From CAVRXZ01 sp963773035 (GTDB lineage Bacteria; Acidobacteriota; Vicinamibacteria; Vicinamibacterales; CAVVIG01), in NCBI GenBank assembly GCA_963773035.1, contig CAVYZX010000033.1, positions 1 to 64,000 on the forward strand: a stretch of DNA of 64,000 bases. Direction: 5' to 3'. This document shows positions 52,438 through 60,998 of this stretch, in pieces. The position numbers were made by a program, and so were the translations under genes. The notes under the pieces were generated by a model. It was not told the DNA's origin, did no database searches, and was given only the letters and a program-made list of their open reading frames with translations. Position 1 is the first letter of the stretch, and every line of letters starts with the position of its first letter.

Positions 52438-53426
52438 GAGGCCGCGGCTGTCTCGCGCCGCCGCCGATGCGAAACGCCTGACACTAGCGCGAGGGCACGC
52501 GCCAGGTCGTAGGTGCAGGCGACCGCTAGGTTCGGAGCGAGCTCCCACAGCGCCGACCGTTCTGCGGTCAACGTCATGCGCACGGCGCGCAAGCCGGCCA
52601 GCAGCAGAAAACCAAATCCTCCAGCAAGCACGGGCCAGACGCTCAGCCATGGAGCCGTCACCACACCAACGACGACGGCCGTCAAAAACACGACATTCAT
52701 CATCGGAATCACGACACTCGGCAGGGATCGGACCGTCACTGGGCTGCGTAGTGCCGCGCGCAGGTTGTCGCGCCCGCGCCACAACTCCCCGAAGAACAGG
52801 GCCCGCAACGTTGACGGATCCCCGTAGTGCACACTGCGCATACGTTCATCGCAGAAGATCCGATAGCCCTGCGCTCGCAGCCGGTTACACAAGTCGACGT
52901 CCTCGCAGGTCTCGAGCGTTGCGTCGAACCCCCCCAGGTCCCAAAACAGCCTCCGGCGGACCGCGAGATTCCCACTCTCGAGCCACTCGACGTCGCGCCC
53001 CCCGCGCCGATGTGATCGAAACCGATCATAGGCGCGCTGGACCCAATTGACTTCAGGTGGTGGAAGATAGGGCGCACCAACGGCGCCGACCGTCGGATCG
53101 ACCATCATCTGAACCGCGGCCTCGATCCATGAGTTGTCGATGATGTGATCGGCGTCCACAAATGCCAGCACGTCCCCGTTGCCGCGTGTGGCGCCGGCGT
53201 TTCTCAAGGCCGCGACCGGCGCTGCTTCTCTCACCAATACGGTCGCGCCCGCCTCACGGGCCACTGCAGCAGAATCATCCTGCGAACCGTTGTCGACGAC
53301 GACGATGTCGACAGGACCTTCATAGCGGTTGGCGCGGATTGACGACAGGCATCGTCGCAGTTTCTCCTCCTCATCGCGCACCGGGATCACGAATGTGACC
53401 CGGAGTTTCAGCGTCGGCTCATTCAT
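52434..53426 (-). CDS. Glycosyltransferase family 2 with C-terminal membrane segments
   Basis: A 330-residue GT-A enzyme. Motifs: VTFVIPVRDEEEKLRRCLSS, IVVVDNGSQDDSAAVAREAG, ALRNAGATRGNGDVLAFVDA with the DAD-type metal site, and ETCEDVDLCNRLRAQGYRI. The C-terminal ~90 residues contain two or three hydrophobic helices (PSVVIPMMNVVFLTAVVVGV) that would hold it at the inner membrane. It overlaps neighbours by 4 bp on both sides in the minus-strand operon. Confidence 0.92.
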   Translation of the reverse strand: MNEPTLKLRVTFVIPVRDEEEKLRRCLSSIRANRYEGPVDIVVVDNGSQDDSAAVAREAGATVLVREAAPVAALRNAGATRGNGDVLAFVDADHIIDNSWIEAAVQMMVDPTVGAVGAPYLPPPEVNWVQRAYDRFRSHRRGGRDVEWLESGNLAVRRRLFWDLGGFDATLETCEDVDLCNRLRAQGYRIFCDERMRSVHYGDPSTLRALFFGELWRGRDNLRAALRSPVTVRSLPSVVIPMMNVVFLTAVVVGVVTAPWLSVWPVLAGGFGFLLLAGLRAVRMTLTAERSALWELAPNLAVACTYDLARALALVSGVSHRRRRETAAAS

Positions 53427-54592
53427 GCGACGGCGGCCTCACCAGCGAGCCCACGCAATCGACGAACGGCGGCACAATAGCGCTCGTGGTATCGATCGAG
53501 CGTATGCTCGAGTCGAAAACAGTCATGCACCCGACGTTGACCGGCACGGCCCATCGAGCAAGCGGCCTCAGGATTATCGAGCAGCCACGCAAGCGCAGTA
53601 GAAGCGGCGGCAGCATCACTCCGACCAACCAGATACCCCTGCACTCCATGTTCTACGATTTCGGCATTGCCACCGACATCCGTCACAACGACCGGCAGGG
53701 CCGCCGCCATCGCTTCGAGAAGCGTGAGCGAGGCCGCTTCGCTCAATGAGGTCAACGCAAACACGTCGGCCGCCTGTAGCAGTTCGGGGACGTCGCGACG
53801 GACGCCGAGGAACCGCGTACGGCTCGCGATCCCGAGGTTGACGGCCAGCGATTCCAGATCGGACCGAAGCGCTCCGTCACCGGCGAGCACGAGATCGATG
53901 TCCGGCCTGGTCGCGGCGGCGCCAGCGAAAGCCCTCAGCAGTGTGGCGTGATCCTTGACGGGATGAAATCGCGCGATGCACATGACGATGCGGCGCCGCG
54001 GATCAATTCCAAGTTGAGAACGGATTCCGAGACGATCGGCCGGCTTCGAGTACCGAGCGACGTCGATGCCATTGGTGATGACTTCGATCTGACGAGCGCC
54101 GAAGCCGTCGACCTCTGCCAGGCTCCTCGCGCTAAACTGACACACGCCGTTGATTTCGTCCGCCAGCCGCGAAAGAAGGAGCCGGTTCGCGAGGCGTCTG
54201 GGCCAGGAAACCACATCCGGATAATGGCGTCCGTGCTCGGTAAACATGACGTGTACGCTCCGTCGGCTAATCAGTCGCGCGAGCGCCGTGTAGAAGAACG
54301 GTGTGTACTGGTGGGCGTGGATCACTTCGAGGCCGCGCCTGTCGATTTCATGGGCCAAGCGCAGCGCGACCCGAAAATCGAGACCGGGCCGCCGTCGAAG
54401 AGCTAAGACGGGAATACCTTCCGACACGAGCCGCTCACCAAGCTCACCCACGCCGTCGAGACACAAGACGACCGGATCGATTGCCGTGCCGAGTCGTCTG
54501 ATGGTCTCGGCTACGAGCACCTCGGCCCCGGCAACCTGCATGACGTGCAGGACGAAGCCGATGCGAAGCGGTGTACGTAACGCCGGCGTCAC
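53423..54592 (-). CDS. Glycosyltransferase family 4 (GT-B)
   Basis: A 389-residue enzyme. N-terminal LRIGFVLHVMQVAGAEVLVA and VIHAHQYTPFFYTALARLIS; donor half VMCIARFHPVKDHATLLRAF, LVLAGDGALRSDLE, and SLSEAASLTLLEAMAAALPV then VVTDVGGNAEIVEHG. The start is GTG 54592, producing a GTGA overlap with the stop of the ligase-like gene. The overall pattern is like sugar transferases that accompany exosortase loci. Confidence 0.9.
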   Translation of the reverse strand: MTPALRTPLRIGFVLHVMQVAGAEVLVAETIRRLGTAIDPVVLCLDGVGELGERLVSEGIPVLALRRRPGLDFRVALRLAHEIDRRGLEVIHAHQYTPFFYTALARLISRRSVHVMFTEHGRHYPDVVSWPRRLANRLLLSRLADEINGVCQFSARSLAEVDGFGARQIEVITNGIDVARYSKPADRLGIRSQLGIDPRRRIVMCIARFHPVKDHATLLRAFAGAAATRPDIDLVLAGDGALRSDLESLAVNLGIASRTRFLGVRRDVPELLQAADVFALTSLSEAASLTLLEAMAAALPVVVTDVGGNAEIVEHGVQGYLVGRSDAAAASTALAWLLDNPEAACSMGRAGQRRVHDCFRLEHTLDRYHERYCAAVRRLRGLAGEAAVA

Positions 54593-55929
54593 AGCTTGGC
54601 TTCTTGGAGCCGTCCTGGCGCCGACCCGAGGCCGGTCAACATTCGTGCCTCGGTCACGGCCGTTTCGGATGGCACCGCCGCCCGTGCGATCACCCACGAT
54701 TGGATGCTGAGCAGACCCAACAGGTATGGCAACTCGAACACTTCGAGCGAGAGAAAAACAGCACCCACGCAAAAGACGGCCAGGGAGCCTTCGATGCCAG
54801 ACATCATGCTTCGGTGGAGCAAGGCGTCCGGGTCCGTCCGGTTCTTGAGCGCTCGCCTCGAGCGAACAACCGCCACCCACGCGCTACCGAGTGCCAGCAA
54901 ATACAGAGCAAGACCGACGTATCCGTTGTCTGCCAACGTCTGCAAGTACTGACTGTGAATCGTTCGCCCCTCCATGTCGGCGCCGTACTGGTACGAGATC
55001 AGATTGGCGTTTCTGATGCCGACACCAAATACTGGGTAGTCGTTCGCGATGCGAACAGCGGCCGTCCAACTGCTGAACCGAAGATTGGCATCCCTGTCGT
55101 TCTCATAGTCTTGAATAGTGAAGAACCGTTCCCGGATTTCTCTGCCGGCCAACGGGGGCACTACCAGCGCAATCGCAATAAACATCGCGAGGAACTGCCA
55201 TCGGCGGCGGCTTCGCAGCATGAGCAGCGGCGCAGTCGCAAGCAGCGAGACCATCGCTCCGCGTGAATACGACATGAGGACGGCGTGAATGAGCAAGGGG
55301 ACGGCTGCTGCGAAGATCCAGCGCCACCACTGGCGCGTTGCTTCCCAGGCATAAATCGCAAGCGGCAGGCCCATCGCCAGCATCAAGCCCGCGCCGTTGT
55401 TGTCGAGTCCGCCGTAGCCGTTTCGATAGATGTCCACGCGAGAGGCCGTGAAGTAGAGGAAGTTGAGCTCGTACGCGATATAGATCAGCGCACCGGTGGC
55501 GATGAGATACAGCGTCCAGACTTGGCGGAGGTTGGCCACCACAACCGCCGCCACACCAAACATCACGAAAATCTTCACGTAGTCAATCATCCACTCGTAG
55601 GCCTGATCTCGATCCAGGGCAAAGAAATACGTAATCAAGAGCCAGGCACCGAACACCAGGTACGCCGCGTGACCAAAGGCAAATCGGCGGGTGTGGCTCG
55701 CCCCAGCGTTTTGCGAACTGTTCATGAGGTGCCCAAGCATGCCAAGAATTGCGGCCCAAGCGACAAATTCGGACCAACTTGTGCCTCGTGGAAGCGCCCA
55801 CCTCCACAACCACTGAGGCCGCAGGACGCCGTACAAGTAGTAGACCGCGACGGCGATAAAAGGACCGTTGAACAGCACGCCGACAGTTCCGGCGAGCGTC
55901 AGAGCGATCATCAAGAGCGTCTGTTTCAC
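54589..55929 (-). CDS. O-antigen ligase (Wzy/WaaL-like) family protein, resembling exosortase-A-associated O-glycosylation ligases
   Basis: A 446-residue polytopic protein with about eleven hydrophobic segments. The N-terminus VYYLYGVLRPQWLWRWALPR (the YG-x-RP-x-x-L pattern) and the long periplasmic loop with FFTIQDYENDRDANLRFSSW and GVGIRNANLISYQYG, then HSQYLQTLADNGYVGLALY, fit the TIGR03097-like putative O-glycosylation ligase group and the O-antigen ligase superfamily. It would polymerise or ligate the undecaprenyl-linked glycan. It starts at GTG 55929 or an ATG six codons later and heads the five-gene minus-strand operon. Confidence 0.85.
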   Translation of the reverse strand: MKQTLLMIALTLAGTVGVLFNGPFIAVAVYYLYGVLRPQWLWRWALPRGTSWSEFVAWAAILGMLGHLMNSSQNAGASHTRRFAFGHAAYLVFGAWLLITYFFALDRDQAYEWMIDYVKIFVMFGVAAVVVANLRQVWTLYLIATGALIYIAYELNFLYFTASRVDIYRNGYGGLDNNGAGLMLAMGLPLAIYAWEATRQWWRWIFAAAVPLLIHAVLMSYSRGAMVSLLATAPLLMLRSRRRWQFLAMFIAIALVVPPLAGREIRERFFTIQDYENDRDANLRFSSWTAAVRIANDYPVFGVGIRNANLISYQYGADMEGRTIHSQYLQTLADNGYVGLALYLLALGSAWVAVVRSRRALKNRTDPDALLHRSMMSGIEGSLAVFCVGAVFLSLEVFELPYLLGLLSIQSWVIARAAVPSETAVTEARMLTGLGSAPGRLQEAKL

Positions 55930-56002
55930 GAGATCGAGTCCGCTGTAGCGCTACTTCGATCGTACCCACCTAGACCCCTTCCGGCAAGAACAGAACCATT
56001 AC

Positions 56003-56038
56003 AATAGTGTGCTTATCGCAAGAATAAGGCGCACTATT
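56003..56038. promoter_or_regulatory. Hairpin in the divergent promoter region before the Tat-exported paralog
   Basis: AATAGTGTGCTTAT (56003-56016) pairs with ATAAGGCGCACTATT (56024-56038) with one G-U pair, one bulge and a 7-nt loop, followed by TTTTG-like sequence. The stem/loop contains TATCGCAA, the reverse complement of the TTGCGATA octamer found twice in the repeat at 47919-47959. It could be an operator, attenuator or terminator. Confidence 0.45.
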
Positions 56039-56088
56039 TTGCTCGGTGTGTGCTCGATTGCGGCCCCGCGCCAACACAGGAGAAGCCG

Positions 56089-57444
56089 ATGGGGAAACGA
56101 GGAGATCTCACGATCGCAGCGCGTTCGTGGACGCGTCGCCGATTTCTGACGGAACTCGCCCGAACGGGGGCTGCGGCCCCGGCATTCATGACTGCCGGAT
56201 CCGTGTTGGCGCAGCAGAAGCCGTCGCCGCAGATTCTTGACGGAGCCGTGCTTGCGAAATCGGTCTTGACCGGCGCCGATTTTAGCTACCGGGGTGCCTT
56301 TCGGGTCCCTTCAGGAGTGAACGGTCATGATGCCGGCTGGGGCAGGTGTCTGGCGATTCGATACGTCGATGGCAAACGGAAGTTTCTGTCGATGACGGTC
56401 AGTCATGCACTGTATGAAATGGACGATCCGGGTCTGAGCAACGAGGGCAATCCAAACACCGCCCCGATGGCCAGCGTGACGAGGTTCTGGGGGAGAAACG
56501 CCTTCATGGCGAGGCATACCGTACAGCACGGCACTCCCAGTGGGTTCGTCTACGGTCTGTACTGGGACGACAGCGACAAGCGCTTGTACTTCAATTACGG
56601 CGACACGTACAAAGCCAACACCAATCCTGACTCGTCGATTGGATATGCGACGCTCGACGATTCCGCCGGCGTAGCGACCAGTGTCGGTTCGTGGCAGGTT
56701 GGTCACAATTCGAAGATGACGATGGGTGGCACATTGCCGATCCCAGAATGGTTTGCGCAGCAATACACGGAGGGCCGTCGCCTTGGCGCGGGCTTCGGTG
56801 GCTACCAGTCCGTGGTAGCGACCGGTCCGGCGTCGATGGGTCCGGCCTTGTTTGCCTTCGCGCCACCAACGAATCAGCGTCTGCAGTCGATGCTGCCGTC
56901 AACACCCTTGGTCGCGTATCCCTTCAATGGCAGGCCCTATACGAATCCCGATCGCGTCCATCGAGACCCCGACTACCGCACCGAGTTCGACGGTTGGAAT
57001 CCTCGGGACGGCGTGGGCTACAACGCCTGGGTTGATACGATCTGGCAGGGGGGCGTGTGGATCGACCTGCCCGACAAGCACGGCGTCGTGTTTTGCCTCA
57101 TCGAAGGAAACGGCCGACTCTGGTACGAGAAATCGACCGGGCATGCCGAGCGCGGCTCTCACTGGTGGTACATCTACGACCCAATGTCGCTAGCGGCCGT
57201 CGCTCGCGGCAAGAAGCGAACCTACGAGATTCAACCGAGCCAGCGCTGGCGCGTGGAATACCCATCGGCCGCGTTCAGCTATCCCTTGCCGACCTGGCAG
57301 GACGAGCCGACGTTCCTCGTCACGGGATCCGTGTACGACGCCAGGACGCAAGAACTGTTTATCGCGGTTCGCTTCGCTTATGGCGGGCCCGGATTACGGC
57401 CAGGCAACGGACATGTCGTGTACGCGTACAAGGTGGACGCGTAA
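56089..57444 (+). CDS. Tat-exported protein consisting of the same uncharacterised domain as the 48220 gene product
   Basis: A 451-residue protein. The N-terminus has a twin-arginine signal (SWTRRRFLTELARTGAAAP... ending SVLAQQ), implying export in a folded state, often with a cofactor. Residues ~60-451 are one domain homologous to the C-terminus of the 48220 protein: SYRGAFRVPSG, YGDTYKANTNPDSSIGY, WQVGHNSKMTMGG, GFGGYQSVVATGPASMG, IEGNGRLWYEKSTGHAERG and WQDEPTFLVTG. Alternating beta segments and many Trp, Tyr and Gly residues suggest a beta-propeller or similar all-beta fold. An AGGAGA sits 7 bp before ATG 56089. It lacks the Ig/HYR modules of its paralog. Confidence 0.8.
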   Translation: MGKRGDLTIAARSWTRRRFLTELARTGAAAPAFMTAGSVLAQQKPSPQILDGAVLAKSVLTGADFSYRGAFRVPSGVNGHDAGWGRCLAIRYVDGKRKFLSMTVSHALYEMDDPGLSNEGNPNTAPMASVTRFWGRNAFMARHTVQHGTPSGFVYGLYWDDSDKRLYFNYGDTYKANTNPDSSIGYATLDDSAGVATSVGSWQVGHNSKMTMGGTLPIPEWFAQQYTEGRRLGAGFGGYQSVVATGPASMGPALFAFAPPTNQRLQSMLPSTPLVAYPFNGRPYTNPDRVHRDPDYRTEFDGWNPRDGVGYNAWVDTIWQGGVWIDLPDKHGVVFCLIEGNGRLWYEKSTGHAERGSHWWYIYDPMSLAAVARGKKRTYEIQPSQRWRVEYPSAAFSYPLPTWQDEPTFLVTGSVYDARTQELFIAVRFAYGGPGLRPGNGHVVYAYKVDA

Positions 57445-57487
57445 AACCGCTGAGACCGCGCACGTCAGCCAAATTGGAAGACCGGCC

Positions 57488-58720
57488 CTACGCGCCTTGC
57501 TCTCGGCGTCGCAGCGCGCCGTTGGCGGCAAGCACCACGAAGAGCGGCGCCAACCCGTCTCGAAACCGCGGGGAGCCGTAGAAGAGTGCGCACGCTCCGA
57601 TTGTCGTGATGATCGGGATCAACAGCACGCCCCAGTGCCATCGAGGCGGCGGCCCGCTGAAGACTCGATACAGTCCCAGCCCCACGAAAGGGGCGGTCAT
57701 CATCCAACCTCCGGCGAGGACCCACAGTGCGACGCGATTTGGCGTCTCGAAAAATGGCGAGACCAACCGCCACATCTTCATGGCGACCAACCGAGGTAGT
57801 CGCGAAGCGTGGGCGCGGACAGCTGCGGTCCCGTACTCGAGAGCTTGTCGATCGCGTTCGACTTCGGTTGCGCCCAGCGGCTGACTGGCCCTCACCGCCT
57901 CGCGGTTGTAGATGTCCAGCCACGATCCTTCGTAGCGCGGTTCCGTAAACGTCACTTCGTTGTGCGCGCCCCAAAATGCAAAGCCACGCTGCAACGACAG
58001 GGTCGGAACGCCTACGGCTACTGCATTACGAACGACCCAGGCCGAGAGCAGGATCGCGGCGACTCCCGTCTGCACCGCCATCGATCGGACGAGGGCCCGT
58101 CGCGTCGACGGTTCAGCGAAGACGAGCATGCCCAACGCAACCGGTAGCGCGAGTACCATCTCGACACGCGTCAGGATGGCCATCGCCCACGCGATCCCCG
58201 CGCACACCTCTGACAGACGCCGACCGCCACGAATGGCAAACACCGACAGCGCGACCGCGAGGGCGAGCCAGAAACCGTATATTGGCTCGCTCAAGAAATG
58301 CATCGCGTAGTAAAAATGACCAGGATAGAGCGCCAGCCACGCGCCAGCCATCCATCCGACCGAGCGCCCTGCCAATTGGCTGCCCAGCCATACGGCGATC
58401 AAGCACGTCGCGGACGATAAGAAGATGATCCAGGTGTGAGCAGCCAGAAACGAACGTCCGAAAACACTGTATGGAAGGAGCAGGGTCAGCGACGTACCTG
58501 GAGGCCGCGCTGCCGTGGGGATGCTGGGCTGAAACGAGTAGCCGCCGCCAGCCGAGAGGTTGTAAGCAATCAGCTCGTATTCCCGCGAGTCGGGATTGGC
58601 CGCAACGTCCGGAGGTGAGCTCAAGCCTTGAAATCTGGCCGTCGTGCCAATACGGATCGCGAGTGCGACGAGGAAAATCGCCAGCGCGCGCGACGTAGCG
58701 GACCGCGTCCAGCCGGGCAC
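57488..58720 (-). CDS. ArnT/PMT-like (GT39/GT83-type) membrane glycosyltransferase
   Basis: A ~410-residue polytopic protein. The first periplasmic loop has PDSREYELIAYNLSAGGGYS and ARPPGTSLTLLLPYSVFG, the D/S-x-E-Y/Y-x-x-A-x-N-L pattern of polyprenyl-phosphate-sugar-dependent transferases (GT-C fold). About ten transmembrane helices follow, and the C-terminus SPRFRDGLAPLFVVLAANGA is typical. It would transfer a sugar from a polyprenyl carrier on the periplasmic side. The start is uncertain: GTG 58720 is preferred to TTG 58753. It converges on the Tat-exported gene. Confidence 0.82.
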   Translation of the reverse strand: MPGWTRSATSRALAIFLVALAIRIGTTARFQGLSSPPDVAANPDSREYELIAYNLSAGGGYSFQPSIPTAARPPGTSLTLLLPYSVFGRSFLAAHTWIIFLSSATCLIAVWLGSQLAGRSVGWMAGAWLALYPGHFYYAMHFLSEPIYGFWLALAVALSVFAIRGGRRLSEVCAGIAWAMAILTRVEMVLALPVALGMLVFAEPSTRRALVRSMAVQTGVAAILLSAWVVRNAVAVGVPTLSLQRGFAFWGAHNEVTFTEPRYEGSWLDIYNREAVRASQPLGATEVERDRQALEYGTAAVRAHASRLPRLVAMKMWRLVSPFFETPNRVALWVLAGGWMMTAPFVGLGLYRVFSGPPPRWHWGVLLIPIITTIGACALFYGSPRFRDGLAPLFVVLAANGALRRREQGA

Positions 58721-58881
58721 GTCTCTATGTCGGCAAAGCGGACAGCTGGACAACGCGGACGTTTGGTACCACGACCGATACTGTCATCAGACGGCGAGAG
58801 TATCATGAACAGCGCCCTCGGGCCCGAGGCCTCATTGGCAGCATCCTCCAAGGACTTCGATCGCGTGAGAGAAGCAATGCG

Positions 58882-59857
58882 ATGACGATCGCCGTCAGCG
58901 TCATCATCCCGACGTATAACCGGGCTCAGTTGCTCGCCGTCTGCCTGCAGTCGCTCCTCGATAGCGAGCTGACCGAACTCGAGATCATTGTGGTGGACGA
59001 CGGCTCGACGGACGAGACTGCCGAAATCACTCGACGCTTCGGTGGCGTGATAGTACGTCCGTCAAGCAAACAAGGGCCCGGCGGCTGCACGCAATCTCGG
59101 TTTCGCGACGAGTCATGGCCGCTACATCGCATTTCTCGATTCAGATGACGAGTGGATCGCCGGCGGGCCGGGACGGCTGGTCGAACAATTGGACGCGAAC
59201 TCGGATATCCCTCTGGTGTTCGCCGATACGCTGGTGGGAAATCCGGCGGACGGTTTCGCCAGCTTCGTCAAGACGTACGGCGGGGACCGATTCTGGGCCT
59301 TGCCGCACCAAGCCCGCCCAGGCGGCTTGCGAGTGCTCGAACGGCGCACGTTCTTTCAGCGCGAGTCGACGCGCAACGTCATGTTCCTGGGTAGTCTCCT
59401 CATGCGCCGGGATTTCTTCGAATCCCTCGGCCAGTTCGATCCCGCTTTACGGGGAGCCGCCGACTGGGAATTCTTCATGCGCGCGGCAGCCGGAAGCCGC
59501 ATCGGGTTCTTAGAGGGCGACCCGGTCTCGAAATATTTGAAGCACGAAGGAGGGATGGCAACCGACGCCGACCATATGGAGAAGGACTTCATCCTGGCGC
59601 TCGACGCGATCCGTCGCCGCTGTGCACTGGACGCTGACGATCGGGCACACATCGAGCGCCAGCTCCGCGCACATGTGTTCGGCTGGGCGTATACCGCGTA
59701 CGATCACGGCGACCTTGGCGTCGCGCGCGAGCGACTACAATGGGCGAATGAGCTTCGTCAGATGGGCCCCCGCGAAGCGGTCTATCTTGCCTCGACGTAT
59801 CTACCTCTGCGTGTGGTGAAGGCACTGCGTCGCGCCAGACAGGCACTGACCAGGTGA
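58882..59857 (+). pseudogene. Glycosyltransferase family 2, interrupted by a single-base frameshift
   Basis: The first part (58882 to ~59078) encodes VSVIIPTYNRAQLLAVCLQS and IIVVDDGSTDETAEITRRFG in one frame. From ~59080 the expected continuation, GPAAARNLGFATSHGRYIAF then LDSDDEWIAGG, is in the next frame and runs to a stop at 59857. Removing one C from the run GGGCCCGG at 59074-59081 restores a single ~325-residue GT2 protein with its DSDD metal motif and GQFDPALRGAADWEFFMRAA. Either the gene is inactivated or the base is a sequencing or assembly error. Confidence 0.88.
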
Positions 59858-59881
59858 TCAGAACGCGGTTCGCCCGTGAAT

Positions 59882-60904
59882 ATGTCTGACGCGACTGTCG
59901 CAATTGTCGTCCTCAATTACAACGGCCTCGAGGACACGCGTCGCTGCCTCGAGTCGCTGCAGAGGAGTCCATACCCGCGCCTCTCGGTCATCCTCGTGGA
60001 CAATGCGTCAGAGGTCGACCCTGGGCCCGAAGCCCGTCGAATCCTGCCCGGTATCGTGACGGTCAGAAACGCTGCCAATCTTGGCTACGCCGGCGGAAAC
60101 AATCGCGGAATTGCACGTGCGTTGGAGACCGGAACCGAATATGTCATCGTGCTCAACAACGACACCGTCGTGGCACCAACGATTGTGGGTGATTTGCTGG
60201 CCGCCTTCGATGCGAACCGTTCGCTCGGGATCGTCGGTCCTGTGATCAACTATCTCGACGATCCTCAACGCGTCATGACCGAAGGCGTCCGGTTCAATCG
60301 TGGGCCGGGCACGGAATTCTTCAGCTCTGTACATGTCTCCTCGAACTCCGGGCCGGAGCCGGCGCCTGTCAGCGTCGACATCGTGAACGGATGCTGCATG
60401 ATGGTCAAGGCCGAAGTGTTCCGCGCCATTGGGCTATTCGACGAAGAGCTGTTCATCGTTCACGAAGAGTCCGATTTCTGCCTGCGCGCAAGCGCCCGAG
60501 GGTTCGGCTGTGCGGTCCTGCCACGGACACTGGTTTGGCACAAGGGGTCGAGCGCCTTCGATCGGTCCGGACGCCAGGTTCAGCGTTACTTCGATACCCG
60601 CAACCTCTACTACTTGCTGCGCCGCCACGCTGGTTCGGTGTCGTCTCGACGGTGGCTGCCTTCTTTCATGCAGTATCTCAGATACGCTTACTACCGATAC
60701 AGCATCGAGCTCGAAACCGGGAACCCTCACGCCGCACGAGCGATCATCGAGGGTCTCAGCGATGCGCTGGCCGGTGCCACGGGACCCTATTCGAGGCACC
60801 GACGTCGACACTACGCTGTCGTCCAGGCCGCGTTCGGTCTCGGCCGGCTGGCGTCGTACGTGAAGCGCTCGGTCACCAGACCATCCGAAATCGTCCGCAT
60901 TTGA
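59882..60904 (+). CDS. Glycosyltransferase family 2 (rhamnosyltransferase-like)
   Basis: A 340-residue GT-A enzyme: VAIVVLNYNGLEDTRRCLES, VILVDNASEVDPGPEARRIL, NLGYAGGNNRGIARALETGT, IVLNNDTVVAPTIVGDLL with the DXD-like NND, DIVNGCCMMVKAEVFRAIGL and VHEESDFCLRASARGFG. The 'LNYNG...NLGYAGGNNRG' type is common among rhamnosyl- and other O-antigen transferases. The start is ATG 59882, or GTG 59876 six bases earlier. It follows the frameshifted GT2 on the same strand. Confidence 0.92.
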   Translation: MSDATVAIVVLNYNGLEDTRRCLESLQRSPYPRLSVILVDNASEVDPGPEARRILPGIVTVRNAANLGYAGGNNRGIARALETGTEYVIVLNNDTVVAPTIVGDLLAAFDANRSLGIVGPVINYLDDPQRVMTEGVRFNRGPGTEFFSSVHVSSNSGPEPAPVSVDIVNGCCMMVKAEVFRAIGLFDEELFIVHEESDFCLRASARGFGCAVLPRTLVWHKGSSAFDRSGRQVQRYFDTRNLYYLLRRHAGSVSSRRWLPSFMQYLRYAYYRYSIELETGNPHAARAIIEGLSDALAGATGPYSRHRRRHYAVVQAAFGLGRLASYVKRSVTRPSEIVRI

Positions 60905-60998
60905 TAATAGGAGCCGTATGAGATCGTCCTGGAATTGCGGCGGTGCAACGGAGACAGGCGAGTGGGCGACAAACTGAACCCCGACGACTCCTCCAAGC

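Noticed and set aside
56028..56043. GGCGCACTATTTTGCT before the Tat-exported gene as a sigma-54 promoter
   Set aside because: The GG-to-GC distance is 13 bp rather than the required 12, and the elements lie within a hairpin.
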